DNA from: Myxococcales bacterium
GTDB lineage: Bacteria > Myxococcota_A > Polyangia > Polyangiales > Ga0077539
Length of the DNA stretch: 47,668 bases
Reading direction: 5' to 3'
NCBI GenBank assembly: GCA_013298625.1
Contig: JAAFIF010000078.1
Location: forward strand, 1-47,668
Shown here: positions 1 to 8,999 of the stretch, in pieces
Position numbering within the stretch: the first letter of the stretch is position 1
Layout: each line of letters begins with the position of its first letter
Position numbers and translations under genes: made by a program
The notes under the pieces: model-generated
The model's input: the letters and a program-made list of their open reading frames with translations, nothing else
Databases searched by the model: none
Told to the model about the DNA's origin: nothing

Positions 1-204
1 CCGCCGCCCGCGCGCCCCTCCGCAGCCAGCGGGCACTATCAAGCCATTCGGTCGCCGGACATCCTCGGCAGCTTCAAGCCGCGCGAAGAGGTTCCTGCCG
101 CGGCGCCCGCGAGCATCTTCGGCGACGGCCTGATGAGCGAAAAATCGCTGGACGAAGTGATCCTCGCGTACCTCGCCGAGGACCTCGACGAGCCCAAGCG
201 CTGA
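1..204 (+). CDS. C-terminal fragment of an unidentified protein
   Basis: An open frame enters from the left edge in frame 1 and stops with TGA at 202-204, giving the last 67 residues of a larger protein. The visible part is a Pro/Ala-rich linker followed by an acidic helical tail containing SEKSLDEVILAYLAEDLDE. I do not recognise the family. An acidic amphipathic C-terminus after a low-complexity linker looks like a short interaction tail, but this is inference. The next gene begins 25 bases downstream on the same strand. The codon choice (G/C in third positions) matches real genes in this window. Confidence 0.6.
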   Translation, partial: PPPARPSAASGHYQAIRSPDILGSFKPREEVPAAAPASIFGDGLMSEKSLDEVILAYLAEDLDEPKR

Positions 205-229
205 GCAGCACACGAATTCAAGCCGCGCA

Positions 230-1462
230 GTGAAGGCCGTCCTCCTCGCGATCTTCGCGCTCACGTACGTAGGGATCTCTGCGCGGCGCGTGCGGCTCTT
301 GCCCATCGGGCGGCCAGCGATGGCGATGGTGGGCGCGTCTGCGATGGTGCTCGCGGGATCGTTCGCCGGCCCCATCGGGCTCGGCCCCGACGAAGCGCTG
401 CGCGCGGTCGAGCCGCACACGATCGCCATGCTCTTCGGCATGATGCTGATCTCGTCGGGCCTCGACGAGGCTGGCTTCTTTCAGCGCGTGACCGCGGTGA
501 TCGCGCGCGCCGTGCGCACGCCCGCGGCGCTGTTGTGGGCGGTCACGCTGAGCAGCGGGCTGTTGTCCGCGGTGCTCGTCAACGACGCGGTGTGCTTGCT
601 CGCCACGCCCGTGGTCCTCGCGTCGGCGCGCAAGCAGCGGGTGTCGGTGCGGCCGTTCGTGTTCGCGCTGTGCATGGGCTCCAACGCCGGCTCGGCCCTC
701 ACGCTCAGCGGAAACCCCCAGAACATGCTCGTCGCCCGCCTCTCGGGCCTCGGCTACCGAGAGTACCTCGCGCGCGCGGCGCTCCCTTCGCTGGGCGCTC
801 TGGTGGTGACCGCAGCGATCGTCCACTGGGTGCACCGCCGCGCGCTCGCGACCCGCGTCGATCACAGCCACGATGACGATTCGGTCCGAGAAAACGCTGC
901 CGAGAAGCGCGTCTTGCTCGCGGTCTCGCTGCTCGCGCTGGCGGGCGTGATCGCTGCCAACCTCGCGGGCGCCAGCATCGCGTGGAGCGCGCTCGTCGGC
1001 GCCTCGGTGGTGATCATGGCCTCGCGCCTGCGCGCCGAAGCGCTGCTGCAGAAGGTCGAGTGGAGCGTCCTGCTGTTCTTCGCAGGGCTCTTCGTGGTGG
1101 TCGCAGGGCTGCGCAAGACGGGCTTGCCCGCGCAGTGGCTCGCGCCGCTGGCGACGATGGCCGCGGGCGGCAGCGGAGTGAGCCTGCTCGTGGCGGTGCT
1201 GTTGGTGGGGTCGCAGATCGTGTCGAACGTTCCGCTCATCCTGCTGCTCGAGCCGTGGATTCGCGGGTTCAGCGACGGCGCGACGGCGTGGACCGTGACG
1301 GCGCTGATCTCGACGCTCGCTGGCAACCTGACGCTGCTCGGCAGCGTGGCCAACGTGATCGTGATCGAGCAGTCCAAAGAGTCGATCGGCTTTTGGGACT
1401 ACTTGAAAGTGGGCGTTCCGGTGACCGTGGCGTCGACGGCGGTGGCGCTCGCGTTGCTGTGA
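230..1462 (+). CDS. ArsB/SLC13-type anion permease
   Basis: Predicted polytopic inner-membrane transporter of 410 residues with about ten hydrophobic segments, of the ion-transporter superfamily that includes ArsB, NhaD and citrate/dicarboxylate carriers (YbiR-like). Two family hallmarks are visible: SGNPQNMLVA in the first half, a substrate or cation-binding hairpin loop, and LGSVANVIVIEQ near the C-terminus, the matching motif of the second inverted repeat. The substrate cannot be told from sequence. Translation starts at a GTG (230-232), and an upstream ATG in this frame is absent. The 25-base gap from the preceding frame suggests co-transcription. SspB follows convergently, 28 bases past the stop. 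Confidence 0.85.
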   Translation: MKAVLLAIFALTYVGISARRVRLLPIGRPAMAMVGASAMVLAGSFAGPIGLGPDEALRAVEPHTIAMLFGMMLISSGLDEAGFFQRVTAVIARAVRTPAALLWAVTLSSGLLSAVLVNDAVCLLATPVVLASARKQRVSVRPFVFALCMGSNAGSALTLSGNPQNMLVARLSGLGYREYLARAALPSLGALVVTAAIVHWVHRRALATRVDHSHDDDSVRENAAEKRVLLAVSLLALAGVIAANLAGASIAWSALVGASVVIMASRLRAEALLQKVEWSVLLFFAGLFVVVAGLRKTGLPAQWLAPLATMAAGGSGVSLLVAVLLVGSQIVSNVPLILLLEPWIRGFSDGATAWTVTALISTLAGNLTLLGSVANVIVIEQSKESIGFWDYLKVGVPVTVASTAVALALL

Positions 1463-1490
1463 GCCTCGCGTAGCGCCTCGCGTCGGGAGC

Positions 1491-2117
1491 TCACTTCACC
1501 ACGCGCAACCAGGGCGGAAGCTCGCGGCCGCTGCGCGTGAAGCGCTTGGGCGCGTCTTCGCCGGAGCTCTCGCCGCTGGGGCCCGCGGCGCTGCTCGAGC
1601 CGTCGCTCGCTGCGACGGCGAGCGCGGGCTGAGCGTCGGCGCTCGGCGCTGCGTCGGCAGCGCTGTCCACGGGCGCCGCAGGGACCAGCGACGGAGCGGT
1701 GCGCGGTGTCTTCTTCGCGCTCTTGTCCTTGGGCTTGCGCGAGCGCACCGCCTGCGTGGCGGGCGAGCCCGTCGCGGCGCTCTCGTTGGGCTGCATGAGC
1801 TCGGGGGGCAGCTCGCTCGGCCACACGGTGACCTGCCCGTCTTCGCCGACCAGCGCATACACGCCGGACCACGGAACGATGCAGTAGAAGGGCTGACGGT
1901 TGAACGACAGCGTGCAGCGCACCCCGTCCGCGTCGATCTCGAGATCGCGAATCGGAATGGGAAAATTCAGCCCGATCTGCAGCACGAGCTGCGACTGCGA
2001 GCGAAAGTGGAGCGGCACGATCACGCCCTCGCGGCGCGGGTCGAGGTGCATGAACACGCTGCCGTGCTCGAGCAACTTCAACATCAGCTCGTGCTTGTCT
2101 GGGGGCGGGTTCGCCAT
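1491..2117 (-). CDS. sspB: SspB, ClpXP protease specificity-enhancing adaptor
   Basis: Adaptor that binds ssrA-tagged and other substrates and delivers them to ClpXP in the cytoplasm. Residues 1-105 form the SspB substrate-binding fold: the N-terminal helix is followed by the hydrophobic strands HFRSQSQLVLQIGLNFPIPI and VRCTLSFNRQPFYCIVPW, which are characteristic of the family. Residues 110-195 are a long Pro/Ser/Ala-rich disordered linker. The last residues, LPPWLRVVK, closely match the ClpX-binding (XB) tail that ends E. coli SspB (LRVVK). So both the substrate domain and the tether are intact. ATG start at 2117. Length (208 aa) is a little above the E. coli protein because of the linker. 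Confidence 0.9.
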   Translation of the reverse strand: MANPPPDKHELMLKLLEHGSVFMHLDPRREGVIVPLHFRSQSQLVLQIGLNFPIPIRDLEIDADGVRCTLSFNRQPFYCIVPWSGVYALVGEDGQVTVWPSELPPELMQPNESAATGSPATQAVRSRKPKDKSAKKTPRTAPSLVPAAPVDSAADAAPSADAQPALAVAASDGSSSAAGPSGESSGEDAPKRFTRSGRELPPWLRVVK

Positions 2118-2189
2118 AGCACCGGCTGGTGTAACACCGAGCCGTGCACCGGTGCCAGTGCACCGACGAAGTTCACGAAACCGCGGCGG

Positions 2190-3791
2190 TCAACTCGCGG
2201 TGTGCGCGGCTTCGACGCCGCTCGCGACGCTGGCGTTTGCCACGCCGTTCGCGCGAGGCGCCTCGAGCGACGGCGCCATCGCGAGCGCTGACGGTGCAGC
2301 GAAGCCCGGGTCCTGAAGGTAGAGCGCCATCACCTGTCGCAGCGGCCCCATCACGAGGTCCGCGACGACGTCGCCCGCGTCCGTCATCGCGCGCACGCGC
2401 AGCTCGCGCGCGAGTCGATCGGGCGTCGGACCCGCCGCGCGGGGCAGCGCGCTCAGCGACGCCGAGAGCAGCGCAGACAACATCGCCGTGCCGATTTCGG
2501 TGTCGAGAAACGCCGCGATCCGCGCGCGCATCGACTCGTCGCCCGGCGCGAGGTGCCGCGACAACAGACCCACCAGCGGGTCGCGCATGAGCTTGACGAA
2601 CTGCGATCCCGCGAGGCGCCACGCGGCGTCTTGCGCGTCGTTCTCGAGCGTCGCGAGCACTTGCTGCGTGCGCGGGTTGCCGTTGTTGCCGTTGCCGTTG
2701 CCGTTGGCGTTCGCTGCGTTGCTGTTGCTCATGGTGGTGCTCTCCGTCTTCGCTGTCTTCGCGGGGGCCCCGCCCGCCGCGCTGGGGGTCGTCGCATCGC
2801 GCGCGATCGCGCTCGAATCACTGCTGCGCAGCAACGCGCGCCCGAGCGCCGTCGCTGACTCTGCGTCGCTGTCGTTGGCCGCGACGCTGGCGGTCACCCG
2901 CGCGCTGTCTGCGCGCTCGCTCGCATCGAGCAGCCACGGCGCGCTCTCTCCCGCGGCGCCGAGCAGCCCGAACGCGCACCGCGCGAGCCCGACGCTCACC
3001 TCGGGCGCGCGGCTCCAGTCGCGGGCGCTCGCGCGGCTCAACGCGACGGCGGCTTCGGTGAGGCTCGCGGCCACGACGGCGCGGCGCACGCGGGCGTCGG
3101 CCCGGGTCCACGTTGAGAGCGCGTCGCCGTGCTCGGCGCGGTCTGCGCGGGTGACCGCCGCGCGCGCGATCGCGTCGATCGCCGAGCCCGTTCGAAGCTG
3201 CGAGCACCCGTGCCGCAAGTGCCCGAACATCGCCGCCGTCACCGAAGGAACGCCCTCGGTCCCGAGCGCCGACTCGTGCAGCTCGGCCATCGCGCGCCGC
3301 GCTCCGTTGGCCACGCCGTCCTTGGCGCCAGCAGGCACCGCGTCGCCCATCCGCGCCCGCGCCGCGCGCGCCACCTGCTCGGCCAGCGCGCAGCCTGCCG
3401 CCATCGCCCGGTCGTCGTCGCTCTCGAGCGAGGCGCGCAACAGGTCTCGCACGACCACGCTGAGCGCGCACGCCACCCAGCCCTCGCGCTGCCCCACTGG
3501 AGCTGAGCTCGAGCCGTACGCCGCCGCCACGCTCGCGCCCACGGCGTCTTCGATGGACGCGTCGGGGCCGAGCTCGTCCTTCAATCGACCGAGCAAGACC
3601 CGCGCAAAGGCCCTGCCGCCCTCGTGCCACAGGACGTCGTGCGCGACGCCGTCCCGCGCGAGGCGCGAGAGCGCGGAGGTCGACACAGACCCGGTCGAGC
3701 GAAGCGTCGCTTCGGGCTCGCTCGGGCGGTCGGACAGTGGCCTCGTCACTCCGTCAGGGGGGATGTGTTTGGAAGTGTTTGAGTCCGTCAC
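2190..3791 (-). CDS. Alanine-rich hypothetical protein
   Basis: A 533-residue protein of unknown function starting at GTG (3789-3791). It is rich in Ala, Arg and Asp, predicted largely helical, with no signal peptide or convincing membrane segment. It reads as two helical halves separated by a low-complexity linker around residues 340-370, which contains an Asn-Gly run encoded by a hexanucleotide DNA repeat. The second half contains the helical stretch VLATLENDAQDAAWRLAG. I recognise no domain. The gene lies 72 bases upstream of sspB in the same orientation and diverges from serA across a 199-base spacer. Confidence 0.7.
   Translation of the reverse strand: MTDSNTSKHIPPDGVTRPLSDRPSEPEATLRSTGSVSTSALSRLARDGVAHDVLWHEGGRAFARVLLGRLKDELGPDASIEDAVGASVAAAYGSSSAPVGQREGWVACALSVVVRDLLRASLESDDDRAMAAGCALAEQVARAARARMGDAVPAGAKDGVANGARRAMAELHESALGTEGVPSVTAAMFGHLRHGCSQLRTGSAIDAIARAAVTRADRAEHGDALSTWTRADARVRRAVVAASLTEAAVALSRASARDWSRAPEVSVGLARCAFGLLGAAGESAPWLLDASERADSARVTASVAANDSDAESATALGRALLRSSDSSAIARDATTPSAAGGAPAKTAKTESTTMSNSNAANANGNGNGNNGNPRTQQVLATLENDAQDAAWRLAGSQFVKLMRDPLVGLLSRHLAPGDESMRARIAAFLDTEIGTAMLSALLSASLSALPRAAGPTPDRLARELRVRAMTDAGDVVADLVMGPLRQVMALYLQDPGFAAPSALAMAPSLEAPRANGVANASVASGVEAAHTAS
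2676..2708. repeat. GTTGCC hexanucleotide repeat inside a gene
   Basis: Four GTTGCC units, one pair interrupted by an extra GTT, followed by a decayed unit. They lie in the linker of the alanine-rich orphan and encode alternating Asn-Gly. Because the unit is a multiple of three, slippage would change linker length and not reading frame. Confidence 0.7.
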
Positions 3792-3974
3792 TGTCGCGTC
3801 CTCCGCGCTCTCGTCTGCGGTCGATACTGCTGCGCGATGGTCGCAGTGACAAGGCGGCGAAGTGTTGTGATGGACGTATTCTGTCCGAGCGATCGCGGGC
3901 GAAAATTCACGCCGCGGCGACGGGCGTTCTCTGTCCGCGCGCGCGCTCGCCCCGCAACCGCGGGAGCGTTGTGG

Positions 3975-3980
3975 TACTCA
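3975..3980 (+). promoter_or_regulatory. Candidate -10 element of serA
   Basis: TACTCA ends 10 bases before the serA ATG. If used as a sigma-70-type -10 box, transcription would begin about 4 bases before the start codon. No convincing -35 box is visible. Confidence 0.3.
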
Positions 3981-3990
3981 GCGCGCCGCA

Positions 3991-5238
3991 ATGACGGCGT
4001 ACACACCGACGCTCAACGAGCTGCACCGTGCCGAAGGGCCCCTGAAGGTTCTTCTCCTCGAGAACATCCACCCCACGGCCGTCGAGCTGTTTCGCGGCGA
4101 GGGCTTCGCGGTCGAGACCGTCTCGGGCGCGCTCAAAGAGGACGAGCTCTGCAAGAAGCTCGAGTCCGTTCACGTGCTGGGGATTCGCTCGAAGACCCAG
4201 GTCACGAAGAAGGCGCTCGACGCCGCGCCGAGGCTTCTGTCGCTCGGGTGCTTCTGCATCGGGACCAACCAGGTCGACCTCGTGAGCGCGAACACCCGGG
4301 GCGTCCCGGTGTTCAACGCGCCGTTCAGCAACACGCGCTCGGTGGCCGAGCTGATCATCAGCGAGATCGTCGTCCTCGCGCGGCAGCTCGGCGATCGCTC
4401 GCGCGAAGTGCACGAGGGCAAGTGGCGCAAGGTCGCCGCCGGTTGCTACGAGGTCCGCGGAAAGACCCTCGGCATCATCGGCTACGGCCACATCGGCTCG
4501 CAGCTCGGCGTCCTCGCCGAGTCCATGGGCCTCAACGTGCTCTTCTTCGACGTCGCGACGAAGCTCCCGATGGGCAACAACCACTCGGTGGGCTCGCTCG
4601 AAGAGCTGCTCTCTCGCAGTGATTTCGTCTCGCTTCACGTGCCTGCCACGCCGCAGACGCACGAGATGATCACCGCGCGCGAGCTCGCGCTCATGCCGAA
4701 GGGCTCGTTTCTGCTCAACGCCTCGCGCGGCACCGTCGTGGTCATCCCCGCCCTCGCCGACGCGCTCAAGAGCGGTCACCTCGCGGGCGCTGCGATCGAC
4801 GTGTACCCCGAAGAGCCCGAGACCAACTCGGACGGGTTCATCACGCCGTTGCAGGGCCTCTCGAACGTCATCCTCACGCCGCACATCGGCGGCAGCACGA
4901 TGGAAGCGCAAGCCGCCATCGGCTCGGAGGTCGGCAACTCGCTGATCCGCTACGTCGCCACCGGCGCGACGACGGGCTCCGTGAACTTTCCGCAGATCGA
5001 GATGCCCCCGAGCAAAGGGACGCACCGCGTGCTCAACGTTCACCGCAACGTGCCCGGCGTGTTGAGGGACATCAACGCCATCGTCAGCGAGCTCGGCGCC
5101 AACATCTCGTCGCAGGTCCTCGCGACGGACGCCGCCATCGGCTACCTGGTGATGGACATCGAGAAGGACGTCGCGCAAGCGGTCGCCGAGCGCATCGCCG
5201 CGCTCACGACGGACATCCGCACGCGCGTCCTGTACTGA
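3991..5238 (+). CDS. serA: D-3-phosphoglycerate dehydrogenase
   Basis: Oxidises 3-phosphoglycerate with NAD+ in the first step of serine synthesis. The 415-residue protein is the E. coli-type short SerA. The N-terminal substrate-binding region is followed by a Rossmann domain (TLGIIGYGHIGSQLG, about residues 155-170). Catalytic Arg lies in NASRGTVV, Glu in DVYPEEPETN and His in ILTPHIGGST. A C-terminal ACT regulatory domain (about residues 340-415, starting THRVLNVHRNVPGVL) is where serine feedback inhibition acts in the family. ATG at 3991 is preceded closely by a -10-like box and lacks a clear Shine-Dalgarno sequence. It diverges from the alanine-rich orphan. Confidence 0.95.
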   Translation: MTAYTPTLNELHRAEGPLKVLLLENIHPTAVELFRGEGFAVETVSGALKEDELCKKLESVHVLGIRSKTQVTKKALDAAPRLLSLGCFCIGTNQVDLVSANTRGVPVFNAPFSNTRSVAELIISEIVVLARQLGDRSREVHEGKWRKVAAGCYEVRGKTLGIIGYGHIGSQLGVLAESMGLNVLFFDVATKLPMGNNHSVGSLEELLSRSDFVSLHVPATPQTHEMITARELALMPKGSFLLNASRGTVVVIPALADALKSGHLAGAAIDVYPEEPETNSDGFITPLQGLSNVILTPHIGGSTMEAQAAIGSEVGNSLIRYVATGATTGSVNFPQIEMPPSKGTHRVLNVHRNVPGVLRDINAIVSELGANISSQVLATDAAIGYLVMDIEKDVAQAVAERIAALTTDIRTRVLY

Positions 5239-5284
5239 ACCCTTCGGGGCGCCGCCCAGAGGGGGATTCACGGGCGCTGGAGGG

Positions 5285-5764
5285 CTATTCGAAGCTCTCC
5301 ATGGTCTCGTTCCAGATCGCGGCTGCGGCTTCTTCGTCGACGCCGAGCATCACGGCGAGGTCGTCGAAGTACTGCGACTCGGCGCCGTCGAGCTCGGCCT
5401 CGCCGTCGCTCATGCTCACGAGCGCGACGAACGTCAGCGCCACGGTCTTGAGCTCGTCCACCTGCGAGACGACCGCGACCGCGTTGCTCATCATCCCCTC
5501 GTAGCCGAGCTCTTCGAACGCAGCGCCCGCGCGATCGATCACCGCGTCCGCTTCCTCGTCGCTGATCTGCTTTCCGAGGAGGCGATCGAAGCCCGAAATC
5601 ACGATCTCGCGCAGGCCTTCGAGCTCTTCGTCCGACACCTCGCCGTCCGCCACCATCGCGCAGAACGCCAGCATCACCACCGAGCCCAGCACCGCCGCCG
5701 GAACGTCGTCTCGGGCCTTGGGCTTACGAGCGTCCTTCTTCACCTTGCGCAGCACGATTGCCAT
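5285..5764 (-). CDS. TerB-like helical protein
   Basis: A 159-residue, acidic, all-helical cytoplasmic protein. The pattern MLAFCAMVADGEVSDEELEGL and the second copy FVALVSMSDGEAELDGAESQ are typical of the TerB/DjlA-N-like fold, in which a D-G-E loop precedes a helix and can bind divalent metal. The ATG at 5764 is preferred because purine-rich GAGAGAGAAG lies just upstream; the frame stays open to 5821 without further conservation. Family members occur with tellurite-resistance and stress proteins, but here the neighbours (convergent serA, divergent hydrolase) give no functional hint. Confidence 0.75.
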   Translation of the reverse strand: MAIVLRKVKKDARKPKARDDVPAAVLGSVVMLAFCAMVADGEVSDEELEGLREIVISGFDRLLGKQISDEEADAVIDRAGAAFEELGYEGMMSNAVAVVSQVDELKTVALTFVALVSMSDGEAELDGAESQYFDDLAVMLGVDEEAAAAIWNETMESFE

Positions 5765-5870
5765 CGAACTTCTCTCTCCTCTTCGCGCGCCGCAGCGGAG
5801 GCGACCGCCCAAGCGCCACACAACGATATCCGCGTCGCTCCCCGTGGTGACAGCGCCATCTGCGCGGGCA

Positions 5871-5876
5871 TATACC
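5871..5876 (+). promoter_or_regulatory. Candidate -10 element of the alpha/beta hydrolase
   Basis: TATACC ends 16 bases before the ATG at 5893, implying a leader of roughly 9 bases. It sits in the divergent spacer shared with the TerB-like gene. Confidence 0.3.
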
Positions 5877-5892
5877 TTCGACGCGCCACCCC

Positions 5893-6702
5893 ATGCCCTC
5901 CTTCGATCGCCCCACCTGCACGCTCTACTACGAAGACACCGGCCCGCGCGACGCGCCGGCTGTGGTCCTCTTGCCCAGCCTGCTCTGCGACGCCGAGATG
6001 TTCGCGCACCTCGCGCAGAACCTCAGCGATCGCTACCGCGTGCTGCTCTTGGAGATGCGCGGCCACGGCCGCTCGAGCGCTCCGACCAAGCGCTTCACCC
6101 AAGAGGATCAAGCGGACGACGTCGCCGCGCTGCTCGACCACGCGAAGGTGCCGATCGCCGCGCTCGTCGGGCTCTCGCAAGGCGGGTTCACCGCCATGCG
6201 CGCTGCGATCTATCACCCGACGCGAGTGCGCGCCCTCGCGCTGCTCAACACGTCGGCCGAGACCGAGTCGACCGTCAACCGCGCGAAGTACATGGCCCTC
6301 GCGGCCACCGTGCTCGCCGTCGGCGTGACAGACCCCGTCGCCGAAGCGGTGATCCCGCTGATGTTCTCCGAGGGATTCATCCGAGACAACCCCGAGACCG
6401 TCGCGCACTGGAAGCGCAAGTGGCTCGGCCTCGACCGCCGCGGGACGTTTCTCGCCGTCGACGCGGTCGCCAACCGAGGAGACCTCCGCGCGCTCTTGCC
6501 GAAGATCTCCGCGCCGGTGTTGGTGCTCTCGGGCGAGGGCGACCGCGCGCTGCCTCCGCAGAAGGGCGAGCTCATCGCCGATCGCATCCCCGCCGCGCGC
6601 GCGGTGCTCTTGCAGGGAGCAGGACACCTCTCGACCGTCGAGCAGCCCGAGGGCACCACGCGGCTCGTGCGCGAGTGGCTCGACGGCGTGTCCGAGTCGT
6701 GA
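5893..6702 (+). CDS. Alpha/beta hydrolase
   Basis: A 269-residue single-domain alpha/beta hydrolase without signal peptide, so probably cytoplasmic. The oxyanion region lies in VVLLPSLLCDAEMF, the strand-helix MRGHGRSSAP is conserved, and the nucleophile elbow is GLSQGG with Ser as nucleophile. The catalytic acid is likely the Asp in LSGEGDRALP and the His lies in GAGHLSTVEQP. The overall pattern is close to 3-oxoadipate enol-lactonase and related esterases, but the substrate is not fixed by sequence. It converges with the FAD dehydrogenase gene, with only 3 bases between the stop codons. Confidence 0.85.
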   Translation: MPSFDRPTCTLYYEDTGPRDAPAVVLLPSLLCDAEMFAHLAQNLSDRYRVLLLEMRGHGRSSAPTKRFTQEDQADDVAALLDHAKVPIAALVGLSQGGFTAMRAAIYHPTRVRALALLNTSAETESTVNRAKYMALAATVLAVGVTDPVAEAVIPLMFSEGFIRDNPETVAHWKRKWLGLDRRGTFLAVDAVANRGDLRALLPKISAPVLVLSGEGDRALPPQKGELIADRIPAARAVLLQGAGHLSTVEQPEGTTRLVREWLDGVSES

Positions 6703-6705
6703 GCG

Positions 6706-8115
6706 TCAGTCCAGGATTTTTCCTGGGTTGAGGATGCCTCTGGGGTCGAGCGCGGACTTGAGCGCGCGCAGCGTCGCGAGCTCGGCGGGCGAGCGCGTGT
6801 AGCCGAGGTACTTCTTCTTCAGCAGCCCGATCCCGTGCTCGGCCGAGACGCTTCCGGCGTGCTTGCGGACGAGCTCGAACATCGCGTGGTCGGCGTCCGA
6901 CGTCTGCGCGAGGAAGTCGGCCTTGGACATCGCGTCGGGCTTCATCACGTTGACGTGGAGATTTCCATCGCCGATGTGCCCGAACAGGCAGATCTCCCAG
7001 CCGGGATAGCGGCTCGCGAACACGCCGTCGAGCTCTTCGCAAAACGCGCTGAGCGCGGCGATCGGCAGCGAGATGTCGTTCTTGTGCGGAAGCCCCGTGG
7101 CCGAGAGCGACTCGGAGATCCCCTCGCGGAGCTCCCACATCGACCGGGCCTGCGAGCTGTTCTGCGACATCACGCCGTCGAGCACGACGTTGCGCTCGAA
7201 CAGCGAGCCGAGCCACGTCTCGAGCTCGGCGTCGTCCGCGCCTTGCCCCTCGGCTTCGATCAGCGCGTAGTGCGTGTAGTTCTCCTGGTCGAACGGCGCG
7301 CGCACGGTGCGGTGTCGCTGCACGCGCGCGAGGCACTTGTCCGTGAAGAACTCGAACGCGCTCAGCACGAACGGGCCCTTGCGCGCCTCGGCGAACAGGT
7401 CGAGCACCCCCTGCAGTCCGTCCACGGCGAACAGCATCACGTCGAGCCGCTGCGGAACGCGCGCGAGCTTCAGCGTCGCCTCCGTCACCACCCCGAGCGT
7501 CCCCTCGCTGCCGATGAAGAGCTGCCGCAGGTCCGCGCCGGTGTTGTTCTTCTCGAGCGCGCCGTTGAGCTCGAGCACTTCACCGTTGGCGAGGACCACT
7601 TGCAGCCCGAGCACCCACTGCCGCGTGAGCCCGTAGCGGATGACCTTCACGCCGCCCGCGTTGGTCGCGATGTTGCCGCCGACTTGCGAGCTTCCCTTCG
7701 ACGCGAAATCCACGGGCCACGTGAGCCCGTGCTCGGCGCAGTGCTGATGGACGCTCTCGGTGATCGCGCCCGCTTGCACGCGCACGGTCTGTCCCAGCAC
7801 GTCCACCGGGTGCATGCGGGTCATGCGCGCGAGCGAGAGGACCACTTCGCCCGCGGCTGCGACGGCGCCGCCCGCGAGCCCCGTGCGGCCACCGGAGGTC
7901 ACCACCGCGATCTCGTGGCCGTTGCAGTAGGCCAGCACGCGCGAGACCTCTTCGGTCGTCCGAGGAAACACCACGGCGGACGGCTTGGGCTCGAAGACCT
8001 TGGTCCAATCGCGGCCGTACGTCGCGAGGTCGCTCGGGTCCGTCGAGAGCGCGTCGTGCGGCAGCAGCGCGGCGATCTCGTCGAGCTGCGAAGGAGAGGG
8101 GGCTTTTGCGGCCAT
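6706..8115 (-). CDS. FAD-linked D-2-hydroxyacid dehydrogenase (GlcD/D2HGDH type)
   Basis: Flavoprotein of the vanillyl-alcohol-oxidase fold that oxidises a D-2-hydroxyacid (D-lactate, glycolate or D-2-hydroxyglutarate). Residues 1-220 are the PCMH FAD-binding domain: the pyrophosphate-binding motif TSGGRTGLAGGA, then QVGGNIATNAGGVKVIRYG and FIGSEGTLGVVTEA. The C-terminal half is the substrate-binding FAD-oxidase_C domain with FGHIGDGNLHVN and SVSAEHGIGLLK, whose His and Glu residues coordinate metal and substrate in relatives. ATG at 8115 gives 469 residues, the usual family length; the frame is open further upstream but is not conserved-looking there. Downstream of the phosphatase gene by 56 bases on the same strand. 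Confidence 0.9.
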   Translation of the reverse strand: MAAKAPSPSQLDEIAALLPHDALSTDPSDLATYGRDWTKVFEPKPSAVVFPRTTEEVSRVLAYCNGHEIAVVTSGGRTGLAGGAVAAAGEVVLSLARMTRMHPVDVLGQTVRVQAGAITESVHQHCAEHGLTWPVDFASKGSSQVGGNIATNAGGVKVIRYGLTRQWVLGLQVVLANGEVLELNGALEKNNTGADLRQLFIGSEGTLGVVTEATLKLARVPQRLDVMLFAVDGLQGVLDLFAEARKGPFVLSAFEFFTDKCLARVQRHRTVRAPFDQENYTHYALIEAEGQGADDAELETWLGSLFERNVVLDGVMSQNSSQARSMWELREGISESLSATGLPHKNDISLPIAALSAFCEELDGVFASRYPGWEICLFGHIGDGNLHVNVMKPDAMSKADFLAQTSDADHAMFELVRKHAGSVSAEHGIGLLKKKYLGYTRSPAELATLRALKSALDPRGILNPGKILD

Positions 8116-8171
8116 GGCTCCCTGGCGGATACCGCAAACCGCCGCCTGTTGTCGCTCCCCCCCGCGCGCCC

Positions 8172-8933
8172 TCAGCGGCTCTCGAACACTTTGCCGCGCG
8201 GCAGCTCGATCGCGCTCAGGTGCCCGCCCTTGCCCGAGCCCGTGTCGAGCCCGACGAGGTCTGCGCGGAGCCACACGTCACCGGGGTCGTCGATCCAGCG
8301 CGCGATCACGCCGAGGTGGTCCGTCGGAAGCTCGGTGACCGGCGTGTGCCCGAACACCACGCGCTTGCCCTTGTACGTGCGGTAGAAGCTCGGCTCGCGC
8401 ATCCAGATCAGGGGAGCGTCGCGGCCTTCGGTCGGGTGCTTCCAGTCGCCTTCGTCGCCGTCGAGCCCGGCGTGCACATAGATCGCGTGGTCGTCCTCGT
8501 ACCAGCACGGCAGCGACTTGAACCACTCGTACACGTCCTGCGGAAACCAGCTGCGCACGTCGCACATCCGCGCGATCTCGTCGTGCGGCAGCGGCTCATC
8601 CAGCGGCAGCCGCGAGCCCGCGATGTACGAGCGAAACGTGTCCGGACAACCATTGGCGCGCGGCAAGAGAAACCCCAGGTGCGGCGTGCTCTCGTAGCAG
8701 TCGATCCAGAGGTCCTCGTGGTTGCCGCGCAGCGCGACGACCTTGTGCTTCGCGCTCGCGATCATCGACCGCACGTGCTCGACGACGCGCTTCGAGTCGG
8801 GGCCTCGATCCACGTAGTCGCCGAGAAAAACCAGCGTGTCTTCAGGGTCGAGCGTCGGCAGCTTGGCGAGCAAGCGCTGAAGCGACTCGTACTCGCCGTG
8901 AATGTCACCGATGACGAAGGTCCGTGCACTCAT
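8172..8933 (-). CDS. PPP-family serine/threonine protein phosphatase
   Basis: Metal-dependent phosphoesterase with the complete PPP signature: GDIHG (about residues 9-13), GDYVDRG (about 37-43), GNHE (about 69-72) and a C-terminal HAG. These residues hold a two-metal centre. Bacterial members remove phosphate from Ser/Thr (and some Tyr) residues, or act on dinucleoside polyphosphates, so the substrate is open. The 253-residue length fits single-domain bacterial PPP enzymes. ATG at 8933 (MSARTFVIGDIHG) is chosen because the GDIHG strand normally begins within a few residues of the N-terminus. Ser/Thr kinase genes nearby (10.3 and 32.6 kb) make a role in reversible phosphorylation plausible. 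Confidence 0.85.
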   Translation of the reverse strand: MSARTFVIGDIHGEYESLQRLLAKLPTLDPEDTLVFLGDYVDRGPDSKRVVEHVRSMIASAKHKVVALRGNHEDLWIDCYESTPHLGFLLPRANGCPDTFRSYIAGSRLPLDEPLPHDEIARMCDVRSWFPQDVYEWFKSLPCWYEDDHAIYVHAGLDGDEGDWKHPTEGRDAPLIWMREPSFYRTYKGKRVVFGHTPVTELPTDHLGVIARWIDDPGDVWLRADLVGLDTGSGKGGHLSAIELPRGKVFESR

Positions 8934-8999
8934 GCAGTGGCTGTCCGTTGCTCTCTCAGAAGGGACCATAAGAAGGCGCCTACTAACTCTCCCGATTCG

